Position numbers and translations under genes: made by a program. A model generated the notes under the pieces. The model was given only the letters and a program-made list of their open reading frames with translations, did no database searches and was not told the DNA's origin. From NCBI RefSeq assembly GCF_000005505.3, contig NC_016131.3, forward strand, positions 23,892,501 through 23,956,500: a stretch of DNA of 64,000 nt, given 5' to 3'. The number at the start of each line of letters is the position of its first letter. The first letter of the stretch is position 1. Source of the stretch: Brachypodium distachyon. Taxonomy: Eukaryota; Streptophyta; Magnoliopsida; Poales; Poaceae. Positions 22,598 to 33,200 of the stretch are shown in pieces.

Positions 22598-24530
22598 CTT
22601 CCTACTCGATTTCTGGAACTGAAAGCAATCAGTGACTGATAAATTCTCCATATATATAACCATACAAATTTTGGATAATTGTTTCAATTAGTTACCTTGA
22701 TTTGGCTTATGCTGCATGTCTTTTATGTACATACTTTTTTATGGTATTAGAGATACCAAATTAATACATCATGTTGTTTTAAGGTAATATAGCAATTGAT
22801 TATTCATTCATTTCTAAACATGATATTTTTTTGGTTGGTATTCATCTTTGTGGTCTGTTTTTTTTCAAACTCTAGAATATCAAAGTAACCCAGAAATTCA
22901 GTTTTGAGAAGATAAGTTGTTCATAGTAGACTGTTGATGCTTTCTGAAGTCTTTGTGAACATCATGGGCCCATCTCTGATCTCACGATTGACCTGTATGT
23001 GTCTCATGATTGCCATGGCAGGTTTGAGTCATGCATTATCCTACATTACAAACTAAGTTTTAGCTTCTTAATGTGTTTCCTGGATGTTCAGTTCAAATGC
23101 TAATCGACCTGTGTTCCCTCTTATATTCCCCTTTTGAACTCTGTGAAGATATAGGACCATCTTATTTGTTTGAGAGCAAATGAATTTCAGCATCAGAACT
23201 ATAGGATAATGACCGAGTCCAAGTGTGTAATGTTTACATGTTCCAATCTTCAAAATCTTATTGAACCTGTAGTTATGCCGGGTATAATGGCTCACAGCAA
23301 ATTTTATATTATGGCAGATTGAAATAACCTCAGCTTGCTATTCCAAGCTCTGATGCTACATAATTAGCATTGATGAAACAACCTAGTATATATGAACAAC
23401 TATTATTTTCCCCCTTCCACCTTTCATGCTAATCCAATAGTGATAATATTCAACAGTGGATATCAGGAAAATATCTTTATTCTTCTATTGACTAATCCAG
23501 CACAATAATATTCTCCCTGTGTTGTTTATCGGATAGCATAATTAATATATGCTCGTCCTGTCTTGGTTTACTAGCTCTAAGGCATTTCTCAAATATTTTA
23601 TGTTACCTCTTTTATTTTGAAATGCAGAGGAGCCAATCATCAATTCATTGAGGTATTTCCAATAGAGATGTTGGCAGTCTACGGAGTTGAATTTTGGATA
23701 TTAAAGGATCCATATATGGATCTGAGGTATTGCATTTTCTCCTTCCCTCTCACCTCTTCCTCCCTTTTCATTATTCTCTTCAGGTAAAGTAGAGAAGCAT
23801 AGATCAAATATGATACTCTATGCTTTATCATTTATTTACATGTTATGCGTGGGAGCAAAGTTTAATTGAGTGGGTTACAAGGGACGACATTGAATATAGG
23901 AAAAGTGAATTTAATTTATACCAACTTATTTGAATTGGAGAAAATAGATATATGACTATTACAAAATGCATATGAATATATATGGTGACGAACATAAGAA
24001 ATATATAAGAGAGAAATGCTCAAAATACATTACATATTTGGATTGCTGTTAAGTACTGTCATTTTGTAATGCACGATATAACCTAAAACCAATTACAGTT
24101 GAATATTAGAGAATTGAATTTGGAGAATCTGTTGGAGGGAGAGGTATTTGGCAAGAGAAACGTCTACAGGGAACCTTGCATAAAGGTTTTAGGGAAACAA
24201 ATATGAGGAAGCTGCATGTGATCGATATTTAAAGAGAGTAGGGAGACACAGAGACAAAGAAAGATGATAAGTGACTGTGATGCGAAGGACATGATATAGA
24301 GAGAAATGCAATGGGATTCAATGAGTAGGGCATATTAATTTATGTGTGCCGAAATTATTTAAATGAGATCTTAATTAATATTCAAAAACTCTAGAAGGAA
24401 ACAGTGATTGCTCGCGCTTTTGCGCGGCCGCTCTCCTAGTTTTGGAAGCGTACGAATGCCACTGACTCTGACAAATCAATGCCTCTAGACTTACTTCCAG
24501 AGACCAGGTTTGCTTGGGATGCAAACCTTG

Positions 24531-25690
24531 TTTTTTTGACGGAAAGCTTTAGGTCATACGACCTATTGCTATAATTTTATTAATCAAAAATATGTACAAG
24601 TGAATGGATGCTATCTAAAGTTATCTATCCATGTCTAAAAAGCATGGTAATTCTTTCTTTTCGCTCTATGGAAAACCAAATTGAGCTCTTCCTTAAAAAT
24701 TCTTCTACACCTGTAAAGTGATGGAGTGATCCCATTGAAGATGCAATCATTGCGAAACTTCCAAATGCTCCATGCAGCAGCAGTTGTGATCTCCATGTGA
24801 AATGGCACCTGCAGTTCTTGCTTGATGAATCTAATGTTGTCATGGACAGATTGTCCAGGAGTGAAATTAGGGCATATATATCTCCAACAAGTCATGGCAA
24901 ATTGGCAATGGAAGAAGAGGTGGTCTCTGGTTTCCATAGTGTTCTGATTGCAGAGAATGCAGGAGTATGACTGAAGGTGGAAGTTCCTCTTGAGTAGCAT
25001 TGCTCTGGTGTTTAGTCTGTCAACCATAAGGAGCCACATGAAAACTTTGTGTTTGAGTTGACAACAGGAGGACCAGATCCATGTGAGAGTAATTGGGATG
25101 TCAATGTGTGTGACCAGCTTCTTGTATATTTTTGATGCAGAGTATCCAGAGGAGGTCCATGGGAATGTCCAAACATCAAGATTTCCTGATCTGTCCATGT
25201 CTTCAAGTAAGCGGAGAAGATCCTGAAACTGGTTATGGGCTTCAACTGATAATGGCATGTGGAATAGCTCTGGGGTCATGGCAGTTGACCATATCTTGGA
25301 TAGAAAGGTTTTGCTCAATTACAAATGAGTAGAGCTGTGGCCATGTGTCAGCTAATGGGTTTTCAAGTCATGTGTCCTGCCAGAAGAGGACAGTATTGCC
25401 TTTGTGAGGATTGCAAATGACAATATCTTTGTATGTTTGCACAAGTTTAATTGTGTCCCTCCACCAGAATGATGCATCCTGGATTACAGTGAGGAGGCAA
25501 TCCTTGAGCATAGTGTTGCTCCCATACCAGACCATGGCAAGTTGACCTTGTTGTAGAATTTATGAAGACTCTTCATGATGAGTGCTTGGTTCTATAGTTC
25601 TAGGTTTATGATTCCAAGACCACCTTCATCCTTGGGTCTGCATATCAGCACATGACCAAATAAAAGTTTTAAAGGTATCATAGAGAGAGT
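24531..25690 (-). mobile_element. 5'-truncated LINE (end of ORF2 with zf-RVT domain)
   Basis: On the minus strand the sequence enters within the reverse-transcriptase C-terminal region (RPKDEGGLGIINLEL at about 25600). After a gap with stops it continues in a 227-codon frame (25318-24635) with the plant LINE zinc-binding motif: WIWSSCCQLKHKVFMWLL, CILC...THDHLFFHC-like spacing (Cys-x2-Cys, His, Cys) and a Trp-rich end. The 3' end carries AATAAAA and finishes in a short A run (T7 on the plus strand at 24531). It lacks the endonuclease and most of the reverse transcriptase, and is dead. Confidence 0.8.
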
Positions 25691-26077
25691 GTGGGGGTGT
25701 TCATAGAGCAGAGAGGATACATATATAATAGCAAACAAAATAACTGCAAGTGTGTCTGGACTGCAGGCGCTTCTGATCACCATCTCTACTTCTTCCGCTT
25801 CTTTGTTGGTGTAGTGTCATTGGTCTTCTTGTTCTTCTTGCTTGGATCAGTTGCAGTTGAAGTGTTATCACCTGCGACTAACCCAAATCTCTCACTGGGG
25901 CTTCTGACGATCTTGGTGTTGATTTTGGGAGCTTTGGCAGCACATGCAAGACAGTGTTTATTAATGCAGGTCTTGTGCTAACCTTGTTGGGGCTGGAGCC
26001 ACTGACTTAGTCTTGCTATATCGAGAACCATTTGAGATCACTTTATTGTTCTGTGACATGATAACAGTTGCAAGGGT
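25691..26077. other. Junction between the LINE and the RLP pseudogene
   Basis: An open plus-strand stretch (25691-25981) encodes a hydrophobic peptide without known motifs, antisense to the 3' flank of the receptor-like gene. I do not call a gene. Confidence 0.3.
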
Positions 26078-27784
26078 TTAGCTAAAATATCTGGCTAAGA
26101 CTATCTGATCATACAAGACCCATATTCCAAAGAAAGCACTAAAAGAGATCAGAAAGGTGACCCCACTACCAATCTGTTTTGCAGAGACAATGGCGACTGG
26201 ATCTGCTTCTTCTGAACCACAATTGTTTTCTGTCATAGGACCACACATTTTTGGGTTTCCTTCAAAGCTAGAATATGGAAACGTGCTAAGCTGACCGCCG
26301 GTTGGAATGGGCCCTTCAAGGTCATTATTAGAAATGTTGAATTCAGAAAGGAAGTGCAGGTTCTTCAGTGCCGATGGGATTGAACCTGTGAGATAATTGC
26401 CGGACAAGTCCAGCATCCGCAGATTCATCAGGTTGCAGAGCTGCTTTGGTATCTCTCCTGATAGGCTGTTGGAACTGAAGTTCAGTATAACGAGCGACTG
26501 TAACTGACCAATCTCCTCAGGAATCAAACCGGTGAAGTTAGTATTACCTAGTTTCAGCACTTGAGCGAAAGCACTGGTTATGCGGTATTGATGCGACGGA
26601 GCTGTATAAACTGGTAGCTCAAAGACTCTTGGGTCCAGATGGGGTGCTATCTTCTCATTGTTTAGCATGGGCATCTCCATTAAGGCTGTTGGAATTTCCC
26701 CTGTAAGGTTATTATCTGATATTTTTTTGAGAAACCGGACGGTCGATATCCGTCATTCAATTAGAAGAAAAGAACTGTACAAGGGGTGTCAAGGAGACAT
26801 CCGGGAGAGGAAAGAGAGGGGAGAAAAAAGGTAAAATAGGGGGCGCGAACGCCTAATCTCCCGTATCAAAAGAACACACTCGAGCACGGCTAGTGATATC
26901 TTCCCATACGAGGTCTCCAAGGGTCCACTGAGTTGGTTGTTTTGCAAATGCCATGGAGCACTCCGTGTAAACCATTGTCAGGAAAAGACAGGTACTCCAG
27001 TGAGGAAGCATTGAAGAGTTCATTTGGGAGAGTCCCGCTGAGCTCGTTGTGACCAGCCTTGAGCACTCTGAGCATGGAGCAATTACCAAGTCCAGGGGGG
27101 ATGCTGCCTGTAAAAGGGTTGTAGGAGAGCTCAAGCACAGAGAGGGATGCCGGTGAGCTGCTGCAGAAATGAGTCGGTATCTGCCCAGTGAAGCTGTTGT
27201 TGCTGGCATTGAGCACGGCCAGATTGTTCATCACCTCCCAGGTAGTGGATGATGGAAACTGTCCTGTGAAGAAGTTGCTTGAGATGTTCAGTACCTGTAG
27301 AGGCCGCTGGGCAGGGGTTGAAGATGGCAGCTCTTGCATGTCTCCGCTGAGGCGGTTGAAGCTGACATCAAGGAAGATGATGCTACCTGACGACAACAAC
27401 TCCAGTGGCAGGCGACCAGACAGTGAGTTGTGGGAAAGGTTTGAGGCGTAGCAGACTGGCGAGGTTGCCCAGCGCAGGCGATACGCGCCCCTCAAGGCCC
27501 TTTGAAGCCAGCGAGAAATCGGTGACCGTCCCATCCGCGCCGCAGGTGACCCCTTCCCATGCGCAGCAGTCCATGCCGCTCCGCTTCCACGATGCTGAGA
27601 TGCCACTGTCCCATGACAGCCCAGCAAGGAACTGCAGGAGGGAGCCCTTCTCCTGCTCTGTGCAAGAACTAGCGGTGAAGGCCATGGAGAGTAGTAAGAT
27701 CAGCGCAAATGACGGGCCAAGGGCAGGTATGGGGAATCCATTGGTGCACTGCTTGTATGAGGAATGGAGCTGCTGTTTCTGCAT
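26078..27784 (-). pseudogene. LRR receptor-like protein (PSY1R/PSKR-like ectodomain), broken
   Basis: ATG at 27784, a signal peptide (ALGPSFALILLLSMAFTASSC), then the N-terminal cap with CCAWEGVTC. The frame shifts inside LRR 1: one extra base at 27440-27442 within the codons for LLRLNLSHNSL. LRRs then continue in the second frame (27440 to about 26960: NLSHNSLSGRLPLEL, VLNISSNFFTGQFP, LELSYNPFTGSIPPGLG, GLHGVLHG). A LINE tail-like insert (26722 to about 26890) follows. Coding resumes with ISDNNLTGEIP, an island-side sequence, four LRRs, the cap EGNPKMCGP and one membrane helix (26178-26090), with no kinase. Family members keep about ten more LRRs between HGVLHG and ISDNNL, so the middle is deleted. 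The intact gene would have been a cell-surface receptor without its own kinase. It has at least two disabling lesions. Confidence 0.85.
26722..26890 (-). mobile_element. LINE 3'-tail-like insert in the RLP pseudogene
   Basis: The plus strand shows T7 (26722-26728) followed by GAGAAACCGGACGGTCGATA. On the minus strand this reads as a unique end followed by an A tail. It sits exactly where coding for ISDNNLTG begins. The right boundary is unclear. Confidence 0.45.
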
Positions 27785-27947
27785 GATTTCGTAATCAAAG
27801 TTCTGGCACGAAAAATAGATGCTTAAATTAGACCTGATTCTGACTGGCCCTAATCAGGAAAGAGCATGAGGAGGAAGAAGGGGGATTTGGCTCTCCATTG
27901 TTCGATTTCTCGTGGGCGTAATGTCTACAAAAGATTAGAGGGAGTGG

Positions 27948-28165
27948 GCACAGATCCACACTGATGTTTCGCACACTGGCCTTAGCTTCCTGGTTCACAG
28001 TTCTCACCATCACGTTTTGGTTCAGGCTGCCAGTAATAATCTATTCAAAAGCCCAAACCCACTTGCACAAAATAATTAGTGCTTTTGGTAGCAACCCTTG
28101 ATTACGTGATTATTGAATTGGTAATGGTACATGATGCAATTGCTTAAGAGAAAGTATCATCCTTC
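27948..28165. repeat. Duplicated segment, copy 1 (upstream of the RLP pseudogene)
   Basis: It matches 28554-28935 in direct orientation: both start GCACAG(A/G)TCCACACTGATG and share CACTTGCACAAAATAATTA and GAATTGGTAATGGTACA. In this copy GGTACA (28126-28131) is uninterrupted, making it the empty-site version of the transposon at 28710. Confidence 0.8.
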
Positions 28166-28553
28166 GACCCGTCGGTAACATGCAAACCAAAAAATATATC
28201 ATATATCAAACGGTAAATATATCAATCATATGTCATATATCAATAAAAATATACATGTTAGAGTTTCAAACTTGCTCTGAAATTTTTGAAACTTTTACTG
28301 AAGGTGAATTTTTCTATCTTAAGACTACCCTTAGATTTTCATAAAATTCTGAGTTTGTTTGAATCATAAATAATTTGTACAAGCAACAAAATGTGTTAGT
28401 ATAAGAATAGCAAATTCCAAGCTCTCCCCTTCCTTCTCTCCCTGCTGTGTTGTACGCCCGAGCACATGGAAGCCCCTTGAGCCCATCAGCAGGAATCACG
28501 TGGAAGCGATGCCGGTGTCGGTACATATCAGCACCCCTAGAAATGACTTTCAG
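28166..28553. other. Sequence between duplicated segments
   Basis: AT-rich with one minus-strand open stretch (28314-28673) that runs into copy 2. No protein family is recognised. Confidence 0.3.
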
Positions 28554-28935
28554 GCACAGGTCCACACTGATGTTTCGCACGCCGGCCTCTGCAGCTTCAT
28601 GGTTCACACCATCACATTTTATTGAAAAGCCAAAACCCACTTGCACAAAATAATTACTGCCTTTGGTAACCACCCAAGATTATTTGATCATTGAATTGGT
28701 AATGGTACACAGGGGCGGACGCAGCTGGGTGATTGGGTGGGGTCTGCCCCACCCAATAAATTTGAAAATTCTTTTATATCATAAGCAAAAGCTATAAAAA
28801 TATTAGAGAAAAATATGTATGCAATGTATTTGTCCCACCCAATATTAGAAATACACTGTTTTTCACCTCAATATTGAAAACCTGGGTACACGATGCAATT
28901 GTTTAAGAGAAAGTAGTATCATCCTTTCGGCCATG
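28554..28935. repeat. Duplicated segment, copy 2, interrupted by a small transposon
   Basis: Direct repeat of 27948-28165, offset about 606 bp, with a 175-bp insertion at 28710-28884. A third partial copy of its end (AATTGTTTAAGAGAAAGTA, CATCCTTTCGGCCATGAC) occurs at 29224-29269. Confidence 0.8.
28710..28884. mobile_element. 175-bp non-autonomous transposon with 6-bp target duplication
   Basis: It begins CAGGGGCGGACGCAG and ends AAAACCTG. GGTACA lies directly on both sides (28704-28709, 28885-28890). The related unoccupied sequence in copy 1 confirms the borders. CAGG ends suggest hAT, but the duplication is 6 bp rather than 8, so the superfamily is open. Confidence 0.65.
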
Positions 28936-29541
28936 ACTAATTTCTCTTTTTTATGTGTTGCTAGTTCGATTGCACTTTTTTGATTCTTTTAAACAAAACA
29001 AGAATCTACTAAACCAGAATTGAAATTGAGTGAGTAGAAAAAAAGAGAGAGAGAGAGAAAAGTGGTAAAGGGACAGAATCGACTAACCAGAGACTTTGAG
29101 GATTTTTTTTACATCAGGTAAATCTATCGGTTCTGTTCGTTTTTTTCTTCAAGTTACGACTATTTGTTTTTTGCTTCTATCAAGCCAATTGGTGGATGAC
29201 CACGAAATCAAAATGGTCCGTCGGAATTGTTTAAGAGAAAGTATAATCATCCTTTCGGCCATGACCGTCATCAAGGAGGACAGTCATCCCATTGTGTATA
29301 TAGCATGGGCCGGACTGACTACTTGGAGTCCGGACTGTTGCCCGAGGGACCGTACACACCAATGTCTTGCTGATTCTTCGTCAGAACTGAAATGCTTATA
29401 TTGCGATTAAATATAAAAGGTAACGAAGCATTCTAGAACCACCTCTGTTTCATCCCAAACTCTGAAACTTGAAGATGCAAATTTGATCTGGAAGTAGGCA
29501 AGTAGCCAGTGGCCACCGATCATAAATGATTAATAAGTTAA
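28936..29541. other. No gene recognised
   Basis: Includes an (AG)n tract near 29045-29060 and the third short copy of the upstream repeat at 29224-29269. No coding evidence. Confidence 0.35.
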
Positions 29542-29606
29542 TACCCCCTCCGTTCCTAAATACTTGTCGCTAAAATCACGACAAGTATTTAGGAACGGAG
29601 GGAGTA
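29542..29606. mobile_element. 65-bp Stowaway MITE, nearly perfect hairpin
   Basis: Two 28-bp arms with a single mismatch surround a 9-bp loop (CTAAAATCA). The ends are TACCCCCTCCGTTCC and GGAACGGAGGGAGTA. Confidence 0.9.
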
Positions 29607-29625
29607 ACATATTGTTTCTTTTATA

Positions 29626-30084
29626 CTAGCTAAATGCACATGCATTGCTACTGAAATACTATTATTATTATTATTATTTCACGTAAGTGACTTAACTACG
29701 CTTTTGCCAATTATATTTTCAAATTTTGTGCTGGATTATCTCAATATATACATCAATTCAGTCACTTGTAGTCACAAGATCATGATATAAACATTTATAG
29801 AGTATATCACAGATTTACCGTAGCTAATACGCCATCTAAACAAAACAGAGGATTAATTTACCGTACCTAATACTCTATACATCCAAATTGGAGTATCAAG
29901 GAGTAGCAACTAATTTGAGCCCTTAGATCAAAGAAAATGGACGGTTCAAATTTATTCCGGAGCATTTTAGAAGAGCTCTTATATGTACCATATTGAATAT
30001 GTATAATTACATTCATTTTATAGCAGTAGTCTCATGTGAACGGACGACCCCTAATTCGGATCTTTATATAAGTAAAGATAAAGA
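29626..30084 (-). mobile_element. Short Helitron, 459 bp, minus strand
   Basis: Minus-strand 5' end TCTTTATCTTTACTTATATA, preceded by A. The 3' end has a hairpin (ATGCA-TG-TGCAT) and TTAG followed by CTAG at 29626-29629 and T. The A/T insertion context, 5' TC and CTAG end fit a Helitron. There is no coding content. It ends 121 bp downstream of the AtuA-type gene's stop codon and may form part of its 3' UTR. Confidence 0.65.
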
Positions 30085-30205
30085 TACAATAAACATGCTC
30101 ATTTCACCTGTGTTATTAGCATGTTTTACACAAGAATAAAAGATTGGTAGGTGATTTCAGATATCCTCGACACCACACTGGGTGCTAGTGGTTTATCACT
30201 TGCAA

Positions 30206-33200
30206 TCACAGAGGCAAGATTACTTTCTGGCACAAGATGAGATCTGACAGTGTCTTTCCGTGCCGATCTATCCTTCGGGAGCAGTTCACACCACCGTCGA
30301 GGATACTCCTCACAACAATGTTCAGAGAGCTGATGCCTGGGACATCATAAATTTCAACGACTACATGCTCAAGTATATTATCTCGACGCATGATTGCTCG
30401 GTCATTTGGAAATGGTGAAAAATCAAGCAAGGGTAAAACAGCATTCTTCACCCAATCAGGAGTTATCACAGTCCTGAGCCGGACAATGTCACGAGGGAAA
30501 TGAGGAATGATGGACAAATTCAGATCATTTCCTTTATCACCGGCTCTGCTGTGGGCTACATGGTAGAGAGCAATCTCTGATCCAGATGGAGCAGATACAG
30601 GAGATGGTGGTTCTTCCAAGTTTGTATTGAAATGTTGAATGCCCCTTGTATAACTTCCTGCATACCTGTTATCATGTAAAATATTCACACGACCCTTCTC
30701 AGCGTCTGTAGACTGATTCTGTGAAGTAGGAATGACTGAGTTCTTCACATTGGCTTGCCAGAAGATATTTTCCCTATCAATCTGTAGGAATAGAAATTAA
30801 TGATCTCCGCAAAAAAGAGAATTAATGATGTGTTCAAAGTAAACTCTGTGGTTTTTAATCCTCTAAAAGATTGTCATCAACTTCAGAGTGTTCTCTGAAA
30901 AGGCAGATAAACATTATATAAACTGCTCTGTGATTAATAAATGTGGTTGTCCATACCAGCAACTTTTGCAGAATCATTTCCTTCTTTCGTCCAGTGCTGC
31001 CAATTGGAAACAAACTCGTCAAATTGTTTAAGCAACTCCAGGAACAAGGAGGAAAAAAAACCAGCCATCTTTTACATGAATATAGTAATGTGATATTCCA
31101 TTTTCAAACTAGGGCTGCATTTCTTTTTGATTTCCATTCAAGAGTTTGTGTGTTTCCACGCTTTTTTTTCTTTGTAAAACATCAAAATTTAGTTTCCTTG
31201 GTTCATTCAAATGACATAGGTTAGCCATCTATATAGTGCATACGGCATACCCCAGAGCATGCATAATTATGCTAGGCTCAGTAACTGCACCTAAAGATTA
31301 ACTTTGCAAGTAGAAATTACTTGAAAATAACTAAGTACCTAATGCCACCACCCCCAGCTGGACCATTTGTATAAAGTGCAGTAAACTCCTCAACAAATCC
31401 ATCAGCATGCTCCTCCTGCTCAAACAGCCCATCCATCCGAAGTCTAGCATCTATCACTTCCTTGGCACAGTAACTTCCTTTATTACCTCCAATAGCTTTC
31501 AAACTATCATATCCCATAATGTATGAGACAATATTTTCTTCAATGTTGGGATATCTTTCATCCATCCATGACCTAACCTAAAGCAGAAGAAAAGTACAGA
31601 AAATGACTGTTGCCACGTGCGAAGAGGTGTGTTCAACTGTTAACACGCTATAGATCTAAAAAATATTGCATGGCAGTAAATTCGTGGACTTACAAGGTAT
31701 TCTGCTGCCTGAGTGCGCCTTAAACACTCTTGTCCCCCATATGATATCTCTCCCCAGCCTTTCCATCCAATTTCCTAAAGAAAAAAATGTGAATGACTAC
31801 AGTGAGAAAGTTAACTACGAGTTCTTGACAAAACTAGCTGGATAGACTACAATCAACTGGCCTTTATTCAATCCATGTGCATTACTGTTTGTTTCAATCC
31901 GAGGAAACTTGGAAACAGCAAGTCAAATATAATTAGGAAATGATAACACACTATGAGACACAAATTTTCAGCTATACAACACATTAAAATAATTCATTTA
32001 TATTGAAAATATTTGCTGTACCGGCAGCATAACATTTAACAGAATAAAACCCAATTAGGCTTTGGATGCTTTTACTTGGAGGAAGACAAAAAGGTCAAAC
32101 TTGAAATTACTATAATTTATATTCTTATTAGAAAAACATACAGTAGGTAACAATTGGAGGAGTTTTTCAGGCCGACAAGGATTAGATGGTTTTGCTCCAA
32201 TGCAGTGAACCTTGTCTTTTGATATTTGATGGAACTGCACATCACTGAAGTCTACAACCTGCTCCACAAGTATATAACCACTGTTCAGACAAGAAGCTAC
32301 CTGGAATTGGAAATTACATTTGACCTCACCAAATCAGGAGTGATGTAGTTTGCAGGATCTCCAACTTCATACAGAAGCTGTTCTGCACAAGTGCTATAGC
32401 TCAGAAGACCTCCACTATCATTTGCCTTCCCAACAAAAACTTCTCCTTCGCAACTCACTTCCGCATATGGAAGAGACAAATCCAGAAGCTGCTCAAAAGA
32501 AAAATCTCGATATGCATCTCCTGCTCGTTGTAATGCCAGAAGTAGAATATAAAGGAAACTTGAATCATGAATGAAGTGAAAATAACAGCCCAATGTTCCT
32601 TAAAGAACGAGAGATGTACCAGGGTGCATGAAATATCCTCCAGTGAGCTGACAACCACATTCCAGAAGATGACTAGCTAATGTCCCTTGTGCCAACTTCT
32701 CAAAGTCATTCCAATTCCAACCCAATTCGTAGACCTAAGAATGGACCAATAACTAAATAAATATAGTAGGATCAATCATATTCAAATTTGCAAAATTATT
32801 TTGAGCAAGAGAAATAAAAACATAAATAAAGCCTTAAGAAATAAAGGTTCTGAAAACAACACCCAAAAGTCACATACGCTACTTTTTTTAACCACGCATG
32901 TTATGTATTAAGATAGGAGAAACGTTCAAAGTACAGGACGACCAGTTCTCGAGCTATTATAATCACTGCAAACTAAAGGGAAGAATCTTTTGCCACTGGA
33001 AACTCTTGCAATACCCCATCTGCAGTTAAAAAAAATGCCCTTCTCCTTTTTGCCAGTCAAATAACTGTAGAGACACTAAAAAAATCAGAAAATACCAGAA
33101 AAGGAATCATGGATTGCCTTTGAACCAACATCGTAAAGTTGTACAAATATTTCATCCCAGGAAATTCTTTAGGATATTCCATAATGCTTAGGAATACTGA

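Larger units (their letters stand above)
21287..24439 (+). mobile_element. Helitron, non-autonomous, 3153 bp
   Basis: The 5' end is TCTATTATATACTAAAA, preceded by A. The 3' end has a GC hairpin (CGCGC at 24413-24417, TTTT loop, GCGCG at 24422-24426), then CTCTC and CTAG at 24436-24439, followed by T. Insertion between A and T, a 5' TC, a subterminal hairpin and a CTRR end are the defining Helitron features. I found no Rep/helicase coding region, so it is non-autonomous. A GC-rich block at about 21390-21840 stands out from the AT-rich rest and may be a captured exon fragment; its source gene is not recognised. A Stowaway MITE lies inside at 22512-22597. Confidence 0.75.

Noticed and set aside
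25691..25981. Plus-strand hydrophobic 96-codon frame as a membrane protein
   Set aside because: It begins in LINE sequence and lies antisense to the RLP 3' flank; no recognisable motif.
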